DNA from: Agromyces bracchium
GTDB lineage: Bacteria; Actinomycetota; Actinomycetes; Actinomycetales; Microbacteriaceae
Direction of reading: 5' to 3'
Length of the DNA: 64,000 nucleotides
Assembly: GCF_009709675.1 (NCBI RefSeq)
Contig: NZ_WMLB01000006.1
Span: 62,001-126,000 of the forward strand
The translations under genes and the position numbers were made by a program. Each line of letters starts with the position of its first letter. The stretch's first letter is position 1. The notes beneath the pieces are model-generated. The model was not told where the DNA came from and ran no database searches. It worked only from the letters and a program-made list of their open reading frames with translations. Below are positions 16,308-25,110 of this stretch, piece after piece.

Positions 16308-17446
16308 GTCGAGGCTCCTTGCTGATCGGGTGGGGCGACCACGGTGAGGTGGGCGAAGGCGAACGAGAAGCGCCCCGATTCGGGGACGGCGAGCAGGATC
16401 GTCTCGCCGGGCGCGAACCGGCCGGTGCGCCACGCCTCCTCGAGGGCGATGAAGATGCTGGCGGCGCCCGTGTTGCCGCAGGTCTCGAGGTTCGAGAACC
16501 AGCGGTCGGTGTCGAGCGTCGGGATGCGCTTCCGGAGCCCGTCGAACGCGAGGTCGCGGAACGCGTTCGTGCTGTAGTGGCAGACCACGTGGTCGAGGTG
16601 GCTGACATCGACGAGGCCGATGTCGACGAGCTGCTCGAACTCGCGGAGTCCCGCGCCGGCGAGGTCGTCGAGCACGCTCACGTCCTGTCTCAAGACGAAC
16701 ATCCCGGATGCCTCGGCGTCGCCGATCCCGACGTCCTGCCAGGTGCGGCCGACCTCGGGTTCGAGCCCGTCCATGCCGGCACGCATGCACACGTCGTGCT
16801 CGTGGGCGAGCGAGACGTGCCGCACCCAGTCGACGCGGAGCGACGGCCGGGAGGGGTGCGGCTGGAACTCGACGACCACTGCCCCTGCGCCGTCGGAGAG
16901 CATCCAGCGGAGGAAGTGGGAGTCCATCCCGGCGCGGATGCCGTCGAACCGGCGCTGTCGGAGGCTGCGACTCGCGAGCTCGGACCCCACGACCGCGACG
17001 CGCGGGTGCTCGCCGAGCTTCACCTTGCTCACGGCCGCGTCGAGCGCCTGAAGGCTGGAGGCGCACACGCCCGACGCCGACAGCAGCTGCATCGGCCCGC
17101 CGCCGAGTCGGCCGTGCACCATCGACGCGAAGCCCGGCACGAGCACGTCGCCGATCGTCGTCGCGGTCGCGAGCATGCGCAGGTCGTCGGGGCGGATGCC
17201 GCGGTCGTCGAGTGCCGCGCGGAGCGCCTTGACGGCGAGCTCCTCGTTCAGCTCGGTCGGTTCGCCGTCGTCGTCGAGCGCGTAGTGCCGCTGCCGGATG
17301 CCGTTCTGCTCGAGGATCATGCCGCGGATGCGCGCGGTCACCGGGTCGTCGCCCCCGAGTCGCGCCACGATGCCGTCGTTGTCGACCGGATCGCCCGGAA
17401 GGTACCGGCCGAAGCCGGTGAGGTACGCAGACGCCGTCGTGCCCAT
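16304..17446 (-). CDS. KASIII (FabH)-like condensing enzyme
   Basis: A 380-residue thiolase-fold 3-oxoacyl-ACP synthase III-like protein. The Cys-His-Asn triad is present: C128 in SASGVCASS, H290 in VVCHYSTNAF and N325 in ETCGNTGAAS. The surroundings differ from housekeeping FabH, which has a PHQAN box at the His, so this is a specialised member that makes or transfers an unusual acyl group. Several pathway KASIII proteins build C-C, ester or amide bonds from acyl-thioesters. It is first in a three-gene operon with a di-iron oxidase and an unknown protein. I chose ATG 17446, as upstream sequence is Arg/His-rich and unlike the family. Confidence 0.88.
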   Translation of the reverse strand: MGTTASAYLTGFGRYLPGDPVDNDGIVARLGGDDPVTARIRGMILEQNGIRQRHYALDDDGEPTELNEELAVKALRAALDDRGIRPDDLRMLATATTIGDVLVPGFASMVHGRLGGGPMQLLSASGVCASSLQALDAAVSKVKLGEHPRVAVVGSELASRSLRQRRFDGIRAGMDSHFLRWMLSDGAGAVVVEFQPHPSRPSLRVDWVRHVSLAHEHDVCMRAGMDGLEPEVGRTWQDVGIGDAEASGMFVLRQDVSVLDDLAGAGLREFEQLVDIGLVDVSHLDHVVCHYSTNAFRDLAFDGLRKRIPTLDTDRWFSNLETCGNTGAASIFIALEEAWRTGRFAPGETILLAVPESGRFSFAFAHLTVVAPPDQQGAST

Positions 17447-17592
17447 GGGATGACAGTAGGGCACGGGGGTGTCATGGGCGTGGCACCCGTCCACGGGACA
17501 TCCTGCACGATGCGAGCGGCGACTCGCACGCACGGTGCGCGATGATGTTCGGGGGCCCGCGACCGTGCCGGCGCCCGACCACGGAGGGCATC

Positions 17593-18615
17593 GTGAAGCG
17601 CATCGGATTCCTGTCGTTCGGACACTGGTCGAACTCGCCCGGCTCGCAGACGCGATCGGCGTCCGACGTGCTGCTGCAGTCGATCGACCTCGCGATCGCG
17701 GCCGAGGAAGTCGGTGCCGACGGCGCGTACTTCCGCGTGCATCACTACGCCAACCAGCTCGGCAGCCCGTTCCCGCTGCTCGCGGCGGCCGGAGCGAAGA
17801 CGAGCCGGATCGAGCTCGGCACCGGCGTGATCGACATGCGCTACGAGAATCCCCTCTACATGGCGGAGGATGCCGGCGCGGCCGACCTCATCTCCGGCGG
17901 CCGGCTGCAGCTCGGCGTCTCGCGCGGGTCGCCCGAGCAGGTCATCGACGGCTACCGGTACTTCGGCTACGCCGCCCCTGAGGGTTCGACCATGGCCGAC
18001 GTCGCGCGGAACAACACGACGGTGTTCCTGCAGGTGATCGACGGTGCGCGCTTTGCCGAGCCGAACCCGCGCCCGATGTTCCCGAACCCGCATCCCGGCC
18101 CGCTCGGCATCCAGCCGCAGTCGCCCGGGCTCCGCGACCGCATCTGGTGGGGCGCAGGGTCCGACGCGACCGCCGTGTGGGCGGCCGAGCAGGGCATGAA
18201 CCTCATGAGCTCGACGCTCAAGGAGGACGAGTCGGGCGAGCCATTCCACGTGCAGCAGCGCAAGCAGATCGAGGCGTACCGCGCCGCCTGGGCGGAGGCC
18301 GGGCACGAACGAGAGCCGCGGGTCTCGGTGAGCCGGTCGATCTTCGCGATCGTGAACGACCTGGACCGCAGGTACTTCGTCGGCGGCGGCGACCGGTCCG
18401 ACCAGTTCGGCGTGATCGACGACTTCCGCGCCGTCTTCGGCCGCAGCTACGCCGACGAACCCGACGCGCTCGTCGAGCAGCTGCGGGAGGACGAGGCGAT
18501 CGCGGCCGCCGACACGCTGCTGCTCACGGTGCCGAACCAGCTGGGCGTCGACTACAACGCCCACGTGCTCGAGTCGATCCTGACCCACGTCGCACCCGCG
18601 CTCGGGTGGCGGTGA
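17593..18615 (+). CDS. LLM-class flavin-dependent oxidoreductase
   Basis: A 340-residue bacterial-luciferase-like TIM-barrel protein. Typical features are the N-terminal strand IGFLSFGHW, VHHYANQLGSPFPLLAAAGAKT, the block RIELGTGVIDMRYENPLYMAEDAG, and ISGGRLQLGVSRGSPEQ. Members use FMNH2 or F420 to oxidise sulfonates, amines, alkanes or drugs. The GTG at 17593 follows GGAGGG at good spacing; an upstream ATG at 17542 lacks a site and is unlikely. It stands alone between the KASIII operon (divergent) and the FAD monooxygenase operon, so its substrate is not indicated. Confidence 0.88.
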   Translation: MKRIGFLSFGHWSNSPGSQTRSASDVLLQSIDLAIAAEEVGADGAYFRVHHYANQLGSPFPLLAAAGAKTSRIELGTGVIDMRYENPLYMAEDAGAADLISGGRLQLGVSRGSPEQVIDGYRYFGYAAPEGSTMADVARNNTTVFLQVIDGARFAEPNPRPMFPNPHPGPLGIQPQSPGLRDRIWWGAGSDATAVWAAEQGMNLMSSTLKEDESGEPFHVQQRKQIEAYRAAWAEAGHEREPRVSVSRSIFAIVNDLDRRYFVGGGDRSDQFGVIDDFRAVFGRSYADEPDALVEQLREDEAIAAADTLLLTVPNQLGVDYNAHVLESILTHVAPALGWR

Positions 18616-18674
18616 ACGGGCTTCCCTGAGCACTGCCCCGCGACGACAGTCGATCCGAGGGCTGGACCGTTCGA

Positions 18675-18693
18675 TAGTTCACATGCAAAACTA
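18675..18693 (+). promoter_or_regulatory. candidate MarR operator upstream of the FAD monooxygenase
   Basis: TAGTT at 18675-18679 and AACTA at 18689-18693 form an inverted repeat with nine bases between, in an AT-rich patch 45 bases before the monooxygenase start. Size and base content fit a MarR-family site, and a MarR gene is second in the operon. TGCAA/TTGCA at 18683-18697 overlaps it as another short dyad. Confidence 0.45.
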
Positions 18694-18737
18694 CTTGCAG
18701 CGCGCCGACGTGGTCGCGCAGTCAGGAGCACAGCACC

Positions 18738-20006
18738 GTGAACGTCGTCATCGTCGGAGCCGGCATCGCCGGGCTCGCCACGGCCCTCAGCCTCGAGGCC
18801 GCCGGCATCCGCGACATCCGCATCTTCGAGCGCGCCCCCGAGATCCGCGGTCTCGGGGTCGGCATCAACCTGCTCCCGCACGCCGTGCGCGAGCTCACCG
18901 AGCTCGGCGTCGCCGACCGCATCGAGGCCCTCGGCGTCGGACCGTCACGGCTCGCGTACTACAACCGGCACGGTCAGCCGATCTGGTCCGAGCCGCGCGG
19001 GCTCGACGCGGGATACCGGTGGCCGCAGCTGTCGGTGCACCGCGGCCGCCTGCAGCTCGCCCTGGTCGACCTCGTGCGCGAGCGGCTCGGCGACGTGATC
19101 GAGACCGGCCACCGCCTGGTCGGCGTGTCCGAGGGTGCGGATGCCGCTACCGCGACCTTCGAGACGGCGTCAGGCGCCGTGGATGCCACGGGCGACATCG
19201 TGATCGGCGCCGACGGCATCCACTCGGCGCTGCGCGCCATCCGCTACCCCGCCGAGGGCGCACCGCCCTGGAGCGGCCTCACGCTGTGGCGGGGCACCGC
19301 GGTGATCCCCGGCTACCTCGACGGGCGGACCATGATCATGGCCGGCGACGGCGACCAGAAGTTCGTCGCCTACCCGCTGGGCGCGCCCGACGCGGACGGC
19401 CGGCAGCGCGTGAACTTCATCGCCGAACGCCGCGGCGAGGGCTCACCCGACGCCGACTGGAACCGCGCGGTCGACCCGGCGCCGATCGTCGAACTGTTCC
19501 GCGACTGGCGGTTCGACTGGCTCGACGTGCCCGCCGCGATCGCGGCCGCCGACGAGATCCTGGAGTACCCGATGGTCGACCGCGACGCCCTCCCGCAGTG
19601 GACCTTCGGCCGCACCACCCTCGTCGGCGACGCGGCCCACGCCATGTACCCGAACGGCTCCAACGGCGGATCGCAGGCGATCCTCGACGCGCGCACCCTC
19701 GCGTTCCACCTCGCGACCGCCCCGACCATCGCCGCAGCGCTCGACGCCTACGAGGCCGACCGGCGACCGGCCACCGCGAAGCTCCTCGAGATGACCCGGC
19801 AGACCGGCCCCGAACGGGTGATGCAGCTCGCGTACGAGCGCGCGCCCGAGGGCTTCGCCGACATCCACGACGTGATCCCCGCGGACGAACTGGCCGAGAT
19901 CGCCGCCGCGTACAAGCGCGCTGCGGGCTTCCACCCCGACGTCCTCAACTCGCGGGCGTCGATGAGCGTCGAGGCTGCCGCCCGCGACGCGCAGGCGACG
20001 TCATGA
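18738..20006 (+). CDS. FAD-dependent aromatic monooxygenase (PhzS/PHBH class)
   Basis: A 422-residue group A flavoprotein hydroxylase. The Rossmann motif GAGIAGLATALSLEAAG begins at residue 7, the NADPH/FAD DG segment is IVIGADGIHSALR around 155, and the GD motif is LVGDAAHAMYPNGSNGGSQA near 300. GVGINLLPHAVREL and LTLWRGTA resemble PhzS-like phenazine or salicylate-type hydroxylases. It would hydroxylate an aromatic ring using NAD(P)H and O2 in the cytoplasm. The GTG start at 18738 puts the Rossmann strand at the very N-terminus as usual. Its stop overlaps the MarR start. Confidence 0.88.
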   Translation: MNVVIVGAGIAGLATALSLEAAGIRDIRIFERAPEIRGLGVGINLLPHAVRELTELGVADRIEALGVGPSRLAYYNRHGQPIWSEPRGLDAGYRWPQLSVHRGRLQLALVDLVRERLGDVIETGHRLVGVSEGADAATATFETASGAVDATGDIVIGADGIHSALRAIRYPAEGAPPWSGLTLWRGTAVIPGYLDGRTMIMAGDGDQKFVAYPLGAPDADGRQRVNFIAERRGEGSPDADWNRAVDPAPIVELFRDWRFDWLDVPAAIAAADEILEYPMVDRDALPQWTFGRTTLVGDAAHAMYPNGSNGGSQAILDARTLAFHLATAPTIAAALDAYEADRRPATAKLLEMTRQTGPERVMQLAYERAPEGFADIHDVIPADELAEIAAAYKRAAGFHPDVLNSRASMSVEAAARDAQATS

Positions 20007-20530
20007 GCTTCGACGCCGCCCGGCTCGCCGCCGTCATCTCCCCGCTCCGGCGCGCGCTCCTCGGTGCCGCACGCCGCCGCGAGGGACTGCCCGACCTGCC
20101 TGACGCGCAGATCGAGGTCATCCGCGCGCTCCCCCGCGGCGCGGTCGTGTCGCCGAGCGAACTCGCCGAGTCACTCGGCCTCGGCCGCCCGACCGTCAGC
20201 AACCTGCTGAACCGCATGGAACGCGACGGCCTCGTCGCCCGCACCCCGCGGGCCGGCGACGGACGCGGCGTCGACGTCGTGGCCTCGGCCCAGGCCCTCG
20301 ACCTGTTCGTCCGCTTCGACCGGGCCTCGGCCGCGATCGTCGCGGACGCGGCATCCGCCCTGCCCGCCGACGACCTCGCCGCCCTCGACGCCGCACTGCC
20401 CGCGCTCGAGCGGCTGCGCGACATCCTGGTCGAGCTCCGGCACGGCGACGGCGACGCCGAGACCACGGCGACGGATGCCCCGAGCCCGGGCGACACGACG
20501 GCGGGCGAGGCGACGGGGGCGCGAGCATGA
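20003..20530 (+). CDS. MarR-family regulator
   Basis: A 175-residue winged-helix regulator. The recognition region VVSPSELAESLGLGRPTVSNLLNRMERDGLVARTPRAGDGR at about residues 46-90 is diagnostic of MarR. The C-terminal 30 residues are an acidic, Thr/Ala-rich tail. It is encoded between the monooxygenase and the DUF3237 gene with four-base overlaps on both sides, so it likely senses the aromatic substrate or product and controls this operon through the upstream dyad. Confidence 0.88.
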   Translation: MSFDAARLAAVISPLRRALLGAARRREGLPDLPDAQIEVIRALPRGAVVSPSELAESLGLGRPTVSNLLNRMERDGLVARTPRAGDGRGVDVVASAQALDLFVRFDRASAAIVADAASALPADDLAALDAALPALERLRDILVELRHGDGDAETTATDAPSPGDTTAGEATGARA

Positions 20531-21000
20531 CCGATCAACCCGCACCCCCCGTGCCCGCGCTCGCGGCGGCCTTCGACGTCGTCGTCCACGTCGGCGCCGT
20601 CGACGACTACGGCGCGACCCGCGCCGGCCACCGTCGCGTCATCTCGATCACCGGCGGGCGGGTCACCGGCTCGATCACCGGCGAGATCCTGCCCGGCGGC
20701 GCCGACTGGCAGCTCGTGCGACCCGACGGCACGCTCGAGATCGACGGACGCTACTCCGCGCGCACCGACACCGGCGACCTGCTCTACCTCCAGGTCGCCG
20801 GCGTGCGCTCCGGCGAACCGGCTGTGCTCGAATCGCTGCTCCGCGGCGACCCGGTCGACCCCTCGGCCTACTACTTCCGCACCGCCGTCACGATCGAGAC
20901 CTCCGCCCCGCATCTCGCGCACCTGCAACGCTCCGTGTTCATCGCCTCGTGCATCCGCGACGCCGACACCGTCCGGTACACCGCCTACCGCGTGACCTGA
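20527..21000 (+). CDS. DUF3237 (UPF0311)-family protein
   Basis: A 157-residue beta-rich protein of the DUF3237 family. Recognisable elements are the glycine-rich ITGGRVTGSITGEILPGGADWQLV, DGTLEIDGRYSARTDTGDLLYLQ and YYFRTAVTIETSAP. The function of the family is not established; members are often found with monooxygenases and dehydrogenases of aromatic or steroid breakdown. A second member lies at 27836-28291 in the TetR-linked operon, which suggests both operons treat related compounds. It ends 15 bases before a strong terminator hairpin. Confidence 0.85.
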   Translation: MTDQPAPPVPALAAAFDVVVHVGAVDDYGATRAGHRRVISITGGRVTGSITGEILPGGADWQLVRPDGTLEIDGRYSARTDTGDLLYLQVAGVRSGEPAVLESLLRGDPVDPSAYYFRTAVTIETSAPHLAHLQRSVFIASCIRDADTVRYTAYRVT

Positions 21001-21014
21001 TCCCGGAAGCCCAC

Positions 21015-21046
21015 GAGGCCCGCCCCCGAGATCGGGGACGGGCCTC
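21015..21046. terminator. strong hairpin terminator
   Basis: The arms at 21015-21029 and 21032-21046 pair at 14 of 15 positions around a two-base loop. It lies between the convergent DUF3237 and amidase genes and probably ends both transcripts. Confidence 0.75.
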
Positions 21047-21063
21047 TCGCGGTCGCCCGACCG

Positions 21064-22494
21064 TCAGTCGGCGGCGACGCGCTCGTGCACGTCGACCGGG
21101 GTGAGCGCGCCGAAGCGCGCCTCGACGTCGCGCGCGGCGGCCAGCGCGACATGATCGCGGTTGCGTCCGGCGATGAGCTGCACGCCGGTGGGGAGGCCGT
21201 CGTCGTCGAGCCCGGTCGGCACCGCGACCGACGGCAGACCGAGGAAGTTCACGGCGACGAGCAACCGGTGGTCGCGCCAGAGCTGCGTCGTCGCCGCCGG
21301 TCCGGACAGGTCGAAGCCGACCCGCGGCATCCGCCGCGCGGAGACCGGCCCGAGCACGATCGGGTACTCGACCTGGAAGGCCTCCCAGGCGGCCGCGACC
21401 TGCACGCGTCGGGCCCAGGCGCCCGCGTACTCCTCGACGGTCTCGAGCAGGTGCGTCTCGCTCGCGTTGTCGAGGAAGTAGCGAGTCGACCCCTCGCTGA
21501 GCGGCGCCGGCAGCCCGCCGGGCCGGAACGCCCCGACCATCTCGGTCGACGAGAGCTGTCGCCAGCTGGTCGCGGCCTCCTCGAGCAGCGGCGGCTCGGC
21601 GTCGACGAGCTCCCACCCGGCGTCGGCGAGCGCCTCGGCGGCACGATCCACGGCCGCCGAGACCTCGGGGTCGACGCCCCAGCCCAGGGGGTCGCGCACG
21701 ACCGCCGCCCGGCGCGGCCCGTCGTACGACGTCGGGTGCGGGATCGTGATCGCCAGCGGGTCGCGGCCGTCGGCGCCGTGCATGAGCGAGAAGGCGAGGT
21801 CGAGGTCGTCGACCGAGCGCGCGATCGGGCCGTTCACGGCGAAGTGAGCGAGCGTCAGCGAGACGGGCTCGTCCGCTGCGGTCGGTGCGGGGATGCGTCC
21901 GGCCGAGGGACGTAGGGCGCAGACGCCCGCGGCGTAGGCCGGGAGCCGGAGCGAGCCTCCATAGTCGTTGCCGAGCCCGAGTGGCGCCATGCCGGTCGCC
22001 ACCGCGACCGCGTCGCCGCCGCTCGAACCGCCGGCAACGCGATCGGCGTCCCACGGGTTCCGCGTGCGGCCGAAGAGGTCGTTGTCGGTGTCCCAGCGCA
22101 GCCCGAAGTCGGGCATGTTGCCGCGCGCGATCGGGATGGCGTCGGCGTCGAGCAGGCGCCGCACCATCGTCGCGTCGACGGGCGGCACGGCCTCGGCGAG
22201 GAACGTCCAGCCGTGCGTCGACGCCGACCAGGTGAGGTCGATGTTCTCCTTGACGGTGAACGGCACGGCCGCGAGCGCGCCGAGCTCCTCGCCCTCGGCA
22301 CGGCGACGGTCGAGTTCGGCCGCGACTGCCCGCGCCCGCTCGTCGAAGACGATGGTCGCGGCGCCGACGGCGGGGTTCACCTCGGCGATCCGCGCGAGAT
22401 GCGCGTCGATGATCCGGGCAGCGGTCACCTCTCCCGAGTGGAACAGGCGGGCGAGTTCGCGCGCGTCGCAGCGCCAGAGCGGTCTCTCATTCAT
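21064..22494 (-). CDS. amidase-signature family amidase
   Basis: A 476-residue amidase with the full Ser-cisSer-Lys site: Lys in PFTVKENIDL near residue 82, the cis-Ser in VAGGSSGGDAVAVATG and the nucleophilic Ser in GNDYGGSLRLPA. It hydrolyses a small amide to acid and ammonia. GatA-type partner subunits are absent, so it is not the tRNA amidotransferase. The ATG lies inside the end of the ABC ATPase gene (eight-base overlap), making it the seventh gene of the TetR-linked operon. It could act on a peptide-like amide brought in by the transporter. Confidence 0.9.
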   Translation of the reverse strand: MNERPLWRCDARELARLFHSGEVTAARIIDAHLARIAEVNPAVGAATIVFDERARAVAAELDRRRAEGEELGALAAVPFTVKENIDLTWSASTHGWTFLAEAVPPVDATMVRRLLDADAIPIARGNMPDFGLRWDTDNDLFGRTRNPWDADRVAGGSSGGDAVAVATGMAPLGLGNDYGGSLRLPAYAAGVCALRPSAGRIPAPTAADEPVSLTLAHFAVNGPIARSVDDLDLAFSLMHGADGRDPLAITIPHPTSYDGPRRAAVVRDPLGWGVDPEVSAAVDRAAEALADAGWELVDAEPPLLEEAATSWRQLSSTEMVGAFRPGGLPAPLSEGSTRYFLDNASETHLLETVEEYAGAWARRVQVAAAWEAFQVEYPIVLGPVSARRMPRVGFDLSGPAATTQLWRDHRLLVAVNFLGLPSVAVPTGLDDDGLPTGVQLIAGRNRDHVALAAARDVEARFGALTPVDVHERVAAD

Positions 22495-24250
22495 GCAGGT
22501 CTCCTCGACGGATGGTACGCGTCGCGGCGGTCGCGACGGTGGGAAGCGGTGTCGTCCGGGCGGCGGCCAGGCGCCGACGCGGCACCCAGCCCTCACGCGG
22601 AATCGAGTCGAGGAGCGTCCGCGTGTACTCGGCCTGGGGCCGATCGAGCACCTCGGCGATCACGCCCTGCTCGACGACGGCGCCCGCGCGCATGACGACG
22701 ACGTGGTCGCAGAGCCGCCGGACGGTCTCGAGGTCGTGCGAGATCATCAGCAGCGCGACCCCGGTCTCGCGGCGGATGCCGTCGAGCAGCGTCAGGATCT
22801 CGACCTGGGTCGTCACGTCGAGCGCCGAGACGGCCTCGTCGAGCACGAGGATCTCGGGCTCGGCGGCGAGCGCGCGGGCGATCGCGACGCGCTGCAGCTG
22901 GCCGCCCGAGAGCGCCCGCGGGCGCCGTTCGGCGAGCGCGACATCGAGGCGCGCCGTACCGAGCAGCGCGTCGACGCGTTCCCGCAGCTCCGCGCGCCGC
23001 AGCCCGGGTCGGTGCACGCCGATCGCCTCGGCGAGGGTCTGGCCGACGGTCCTCCGCCGGTCGAGCGACTGGTAGGGGTCCTGGAAGACCATCTGCGCGA
23101 CCCGCGCGCGGCGCCGGCGCTCGGCCGCACCTCGCGCGGGCCGCGACCAGTCGTCGCCCATGACGGTGACGGTGCCGGCATCCGCCGTCTCGAGGCCGCA
23201 GACGATGCGCGCCGTCGTGGACTTGCCCGAGCCGCTCTCGCCGACGATGCCGAGCGCAGACCCCGCACGCAGCTCGAACCCGACGCCGTCGACGGCGGTG
23301 AACCGGTCGGTGCCGAAGCCTCGCTCCGAACGCACGGAGAACACCTTGCGCAGGTCCTTCACGGCGAGGACGGGCGCGGCCGCGCCGGTCGTCGAGTCCG
23401 CCCCGGCGCCGCGCTCCTCCTCGGGCAGCGCGGCCGCCATCAGGCGCTTCGTGTACGGCTCCGAGGCATCCGCCCGCATCGTCGACGCGCGCAGCGTCTC
23501 GATCACCCGACCGTGCTGCATCACGGCGACGCGGTCGCAGACGGCACCGGCGAGCGCGAGGTCGTGCGTGATGAAGAGCATCGCGAGGTCGCGGTTCCGC
23601 CGGAGGTCGGCGATGACGGCCATCACCTCCTCTTGCGTGGTGACGTCGAGCGCGGTCGTGATCTCGTCGGCGAGGAGGATCCGCGGATCCATGGCGAGGG
23701 TCGACGCGATCATCACGCGCTGGAGCAGGCCGCCCGACAGCTCGCCGGGCCGCTGGCGGAGGCGCCGGGACGGGTCGGGGATGCCGACCTCCGCGAGCAG
23801 GTCGGCGGCTCGCGCGGCAGCCGCGTCGGGCTTCGCACCGGCGACGGAGACGAGGGCCTCCGTCATGAAGTCGCCGATCGTCCGCAGCGGGTTCAGGTGC
23901 GCACGCGGCGACTGGAACACCATGCCGATCCGTCGAGCGCGGAGGTCCCGCAGTCGCGACGACGGGAGGGCGGCGAGGTCCTCGTCCTCGATGCGGATGG
24001 CGCCGCCGGTCGAGAAGCCCTCGGGGAGCAGCCCGGCCACCGCCCTGGCCGACAGGGTCTTGCCCGAGCCCGACTCGCCCACGAGGCCGACCGCCTCGCC
24101 GGGCGCGACCCGGATCGTGCAGTCGTGCACGAGCGTGCGCGCCTCGCCGTCGATCGCGGCGCGCACCGAGAGCCGGTCGAGTTCGAGCACGGGTGCGGTC
24201 ACGGGGCCGTGGACGGATGCGGTCACGGGGCCGTGCACGGGTGCGGTCAT
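22487..24250 (-). CDS. fused double ATPase of a peptide-type ABC importer (DppD-DppF-like)
   Basis: A 587-residue protein with two complete ABC domains. Domain 1 has GESGSGKTLSARAVAG, the slightly altered signature LSGGLLQRV and LLADEITTALDVTTQ; domain 2 has GESGSGKSTTARIVCG, LSGGQLQRVAIARAL and LVLDEAVSALDVTTQ. It powers the two permeases encoded just upstream for uptake of peptides, nickel-like or opine-like solutes. The N-terminus carries an eight-residue repeat (TAPVHGPV, TASVHGPV, TAPV), mirrored by a 24-base tandem repeat at about 24187-24250. The ATG overlaps the permease stop. Confidence 0.92.
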   Translation of the reverse strand: MTAPVHGPVTASVHGPVTAPVLELDRLSVRAAIDGEARTLVHDCTIRVAPGEAVGLVGESGSGKTLSARAVAGLLPEGFSTGGAIRIEDEDLAALPSSRLRDLRARRIGMVFQSPRAHLNPLRTIGDFMTEALVSVAGAKPDAAAARAADLLAEVGIPDPSRRLRQRPGELSGGLLQRVMIASTLAMDPRILLADEITTALDVTTQEEVMAVIADLRRNRDLAMLFITHDLALAGAVCDRVAVMQHGRVIETLRASTMRADASEPYTKRLMAAALPEEERGAGADSTTGAAAPVLAVKDLRKVFSVRSERGFGTDRFTAVDGVGFELRAGSALGIVGESGSGKSTTARIVCGLETADAGTVTVMGDDWSRPARGAAERRRRARVAQMVFQDPYQSLDRRRTVGQTLAEAIGVHRPGLRRAELRERVDALLGTARLDVALAERRPRALSGGQLQRVAIARALAAEPEILVLDEAVSALDVTTQVEILTLLDGIRRETGVALLMISHDLETVRRLCDHVVVMRAGAVVEQGVIAEVLDRPQAEYTRTLLDSIPREGWVPRRRLAAARTTPLPTVATAATRTIRRGDLHE

Positions 24251-25110
24251 CGGTCTCCTCCTTCGGCCCAGGCGGTCACGCGCGCGCCGAGGATGTTCAC
24301 GGCGAGCACCGTGATCACGACGAACGCCGCGGGGATCACGGCCTGCTCGGGTGCGCCCGTCAGCAGCGCGGGCTGCCCGCTCGCGATCATCACGCCCCAG
24401 TCGGATGCCGGCGGCTGCGCGCCGAGGCCGAGGAAGGAGATCGCGGCGAGGTCGAGCATGGCGTACCCGAACCCGACGGTCGCCTGCGCGAAGAGCGCGG
24501 GGAGGAGGGCGGGCACGAGGTGGCGGAAGCAGATCGCGGCGCCGCCCACTCCCTGCACGCGGAGCGCCGCGACGTAGGGCTTGGCGAGCTCCTGCCGAGC
24601 GAGCGCGCGGATCAGCCGGGCGACGAGCGGCAGGTACGCGATCGAGAGCGCGACCGCCGGTGCCAGGAGCCCCTTGCCGAACATCGCCACCGCGAGCACC
24701 GCGAGGACGAGCCCGGGGATCGCGAACAGCACTTCGATGAGGCGGGACGAGACCGCGTCGACGGCGCCGCCGAACCAGGCTGCGCCGATCGCGATCGCGG
24801 CGCCGAGCACGCTCGAGATCGTCACGACGACGATCGGGCCGAGGACGCTCGGCCCTGCCCCGACGAGGACCCGGGAGAGGATGTCGCGCCCGAGGTCGTC
24901 GGTCCCGAACGGGTGGGCGAGCGTCGGCGGACCGGAGATCGGCCCGACGTAGAGCGCATCCGGGTCGTAGGGCGCGAGCACCGGGCCGAACACGGCCATG
25001 ACCGCGATGCCGAGCATCACGATCGACGCGGCGACGACGAGCGGATCGCGCCTCGCCGCGCGGCGGAGCGCGGTGGACACGCGTCCGCCGGCGAGTTGGG
25101 CGACGCTCAT
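24247..25110 (-). CDS. ABC importer permease (DppC-like)
   Basis: A 287-residue permease with six predicted helices. HPFGTDDLGRDILSRVLVGA near the N-terminus and the EAA-type loop YVAALRVQGVGGAAICFRHLVP identify the DppC/OppC subunit. It forms the heterodimeric channel with the permease encoded upstream, with four-base overlaps to both neighbours. The substrate is not evident from the permease. Confidence 0.92.
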   Translation of the reverse strand: MSVAQLAGGRVSTALRRAARRDPLVVAASIVMLGIAVMAVFGPVLAPYDPDALYVGPISGPPTLAHPFGTDDLGRDILSRVLVGAGPSVLGPIVVVTISSVLGAAIAIGAAWFGGAVDAVSSRLIEVLFAIPGLVLAVLAVAMFGKGLLAPAVALSIAYLPLVARLIRALARQELAKPYVAALRVQGVGGAAICFRHLVPALLPALFAQATVGFGYAMLDLAAISFLGLGAQPPASDWGVMIASGQPALLTGAPEQAVIPAAFVVITVLAVNILGARVTAWAEGGDR

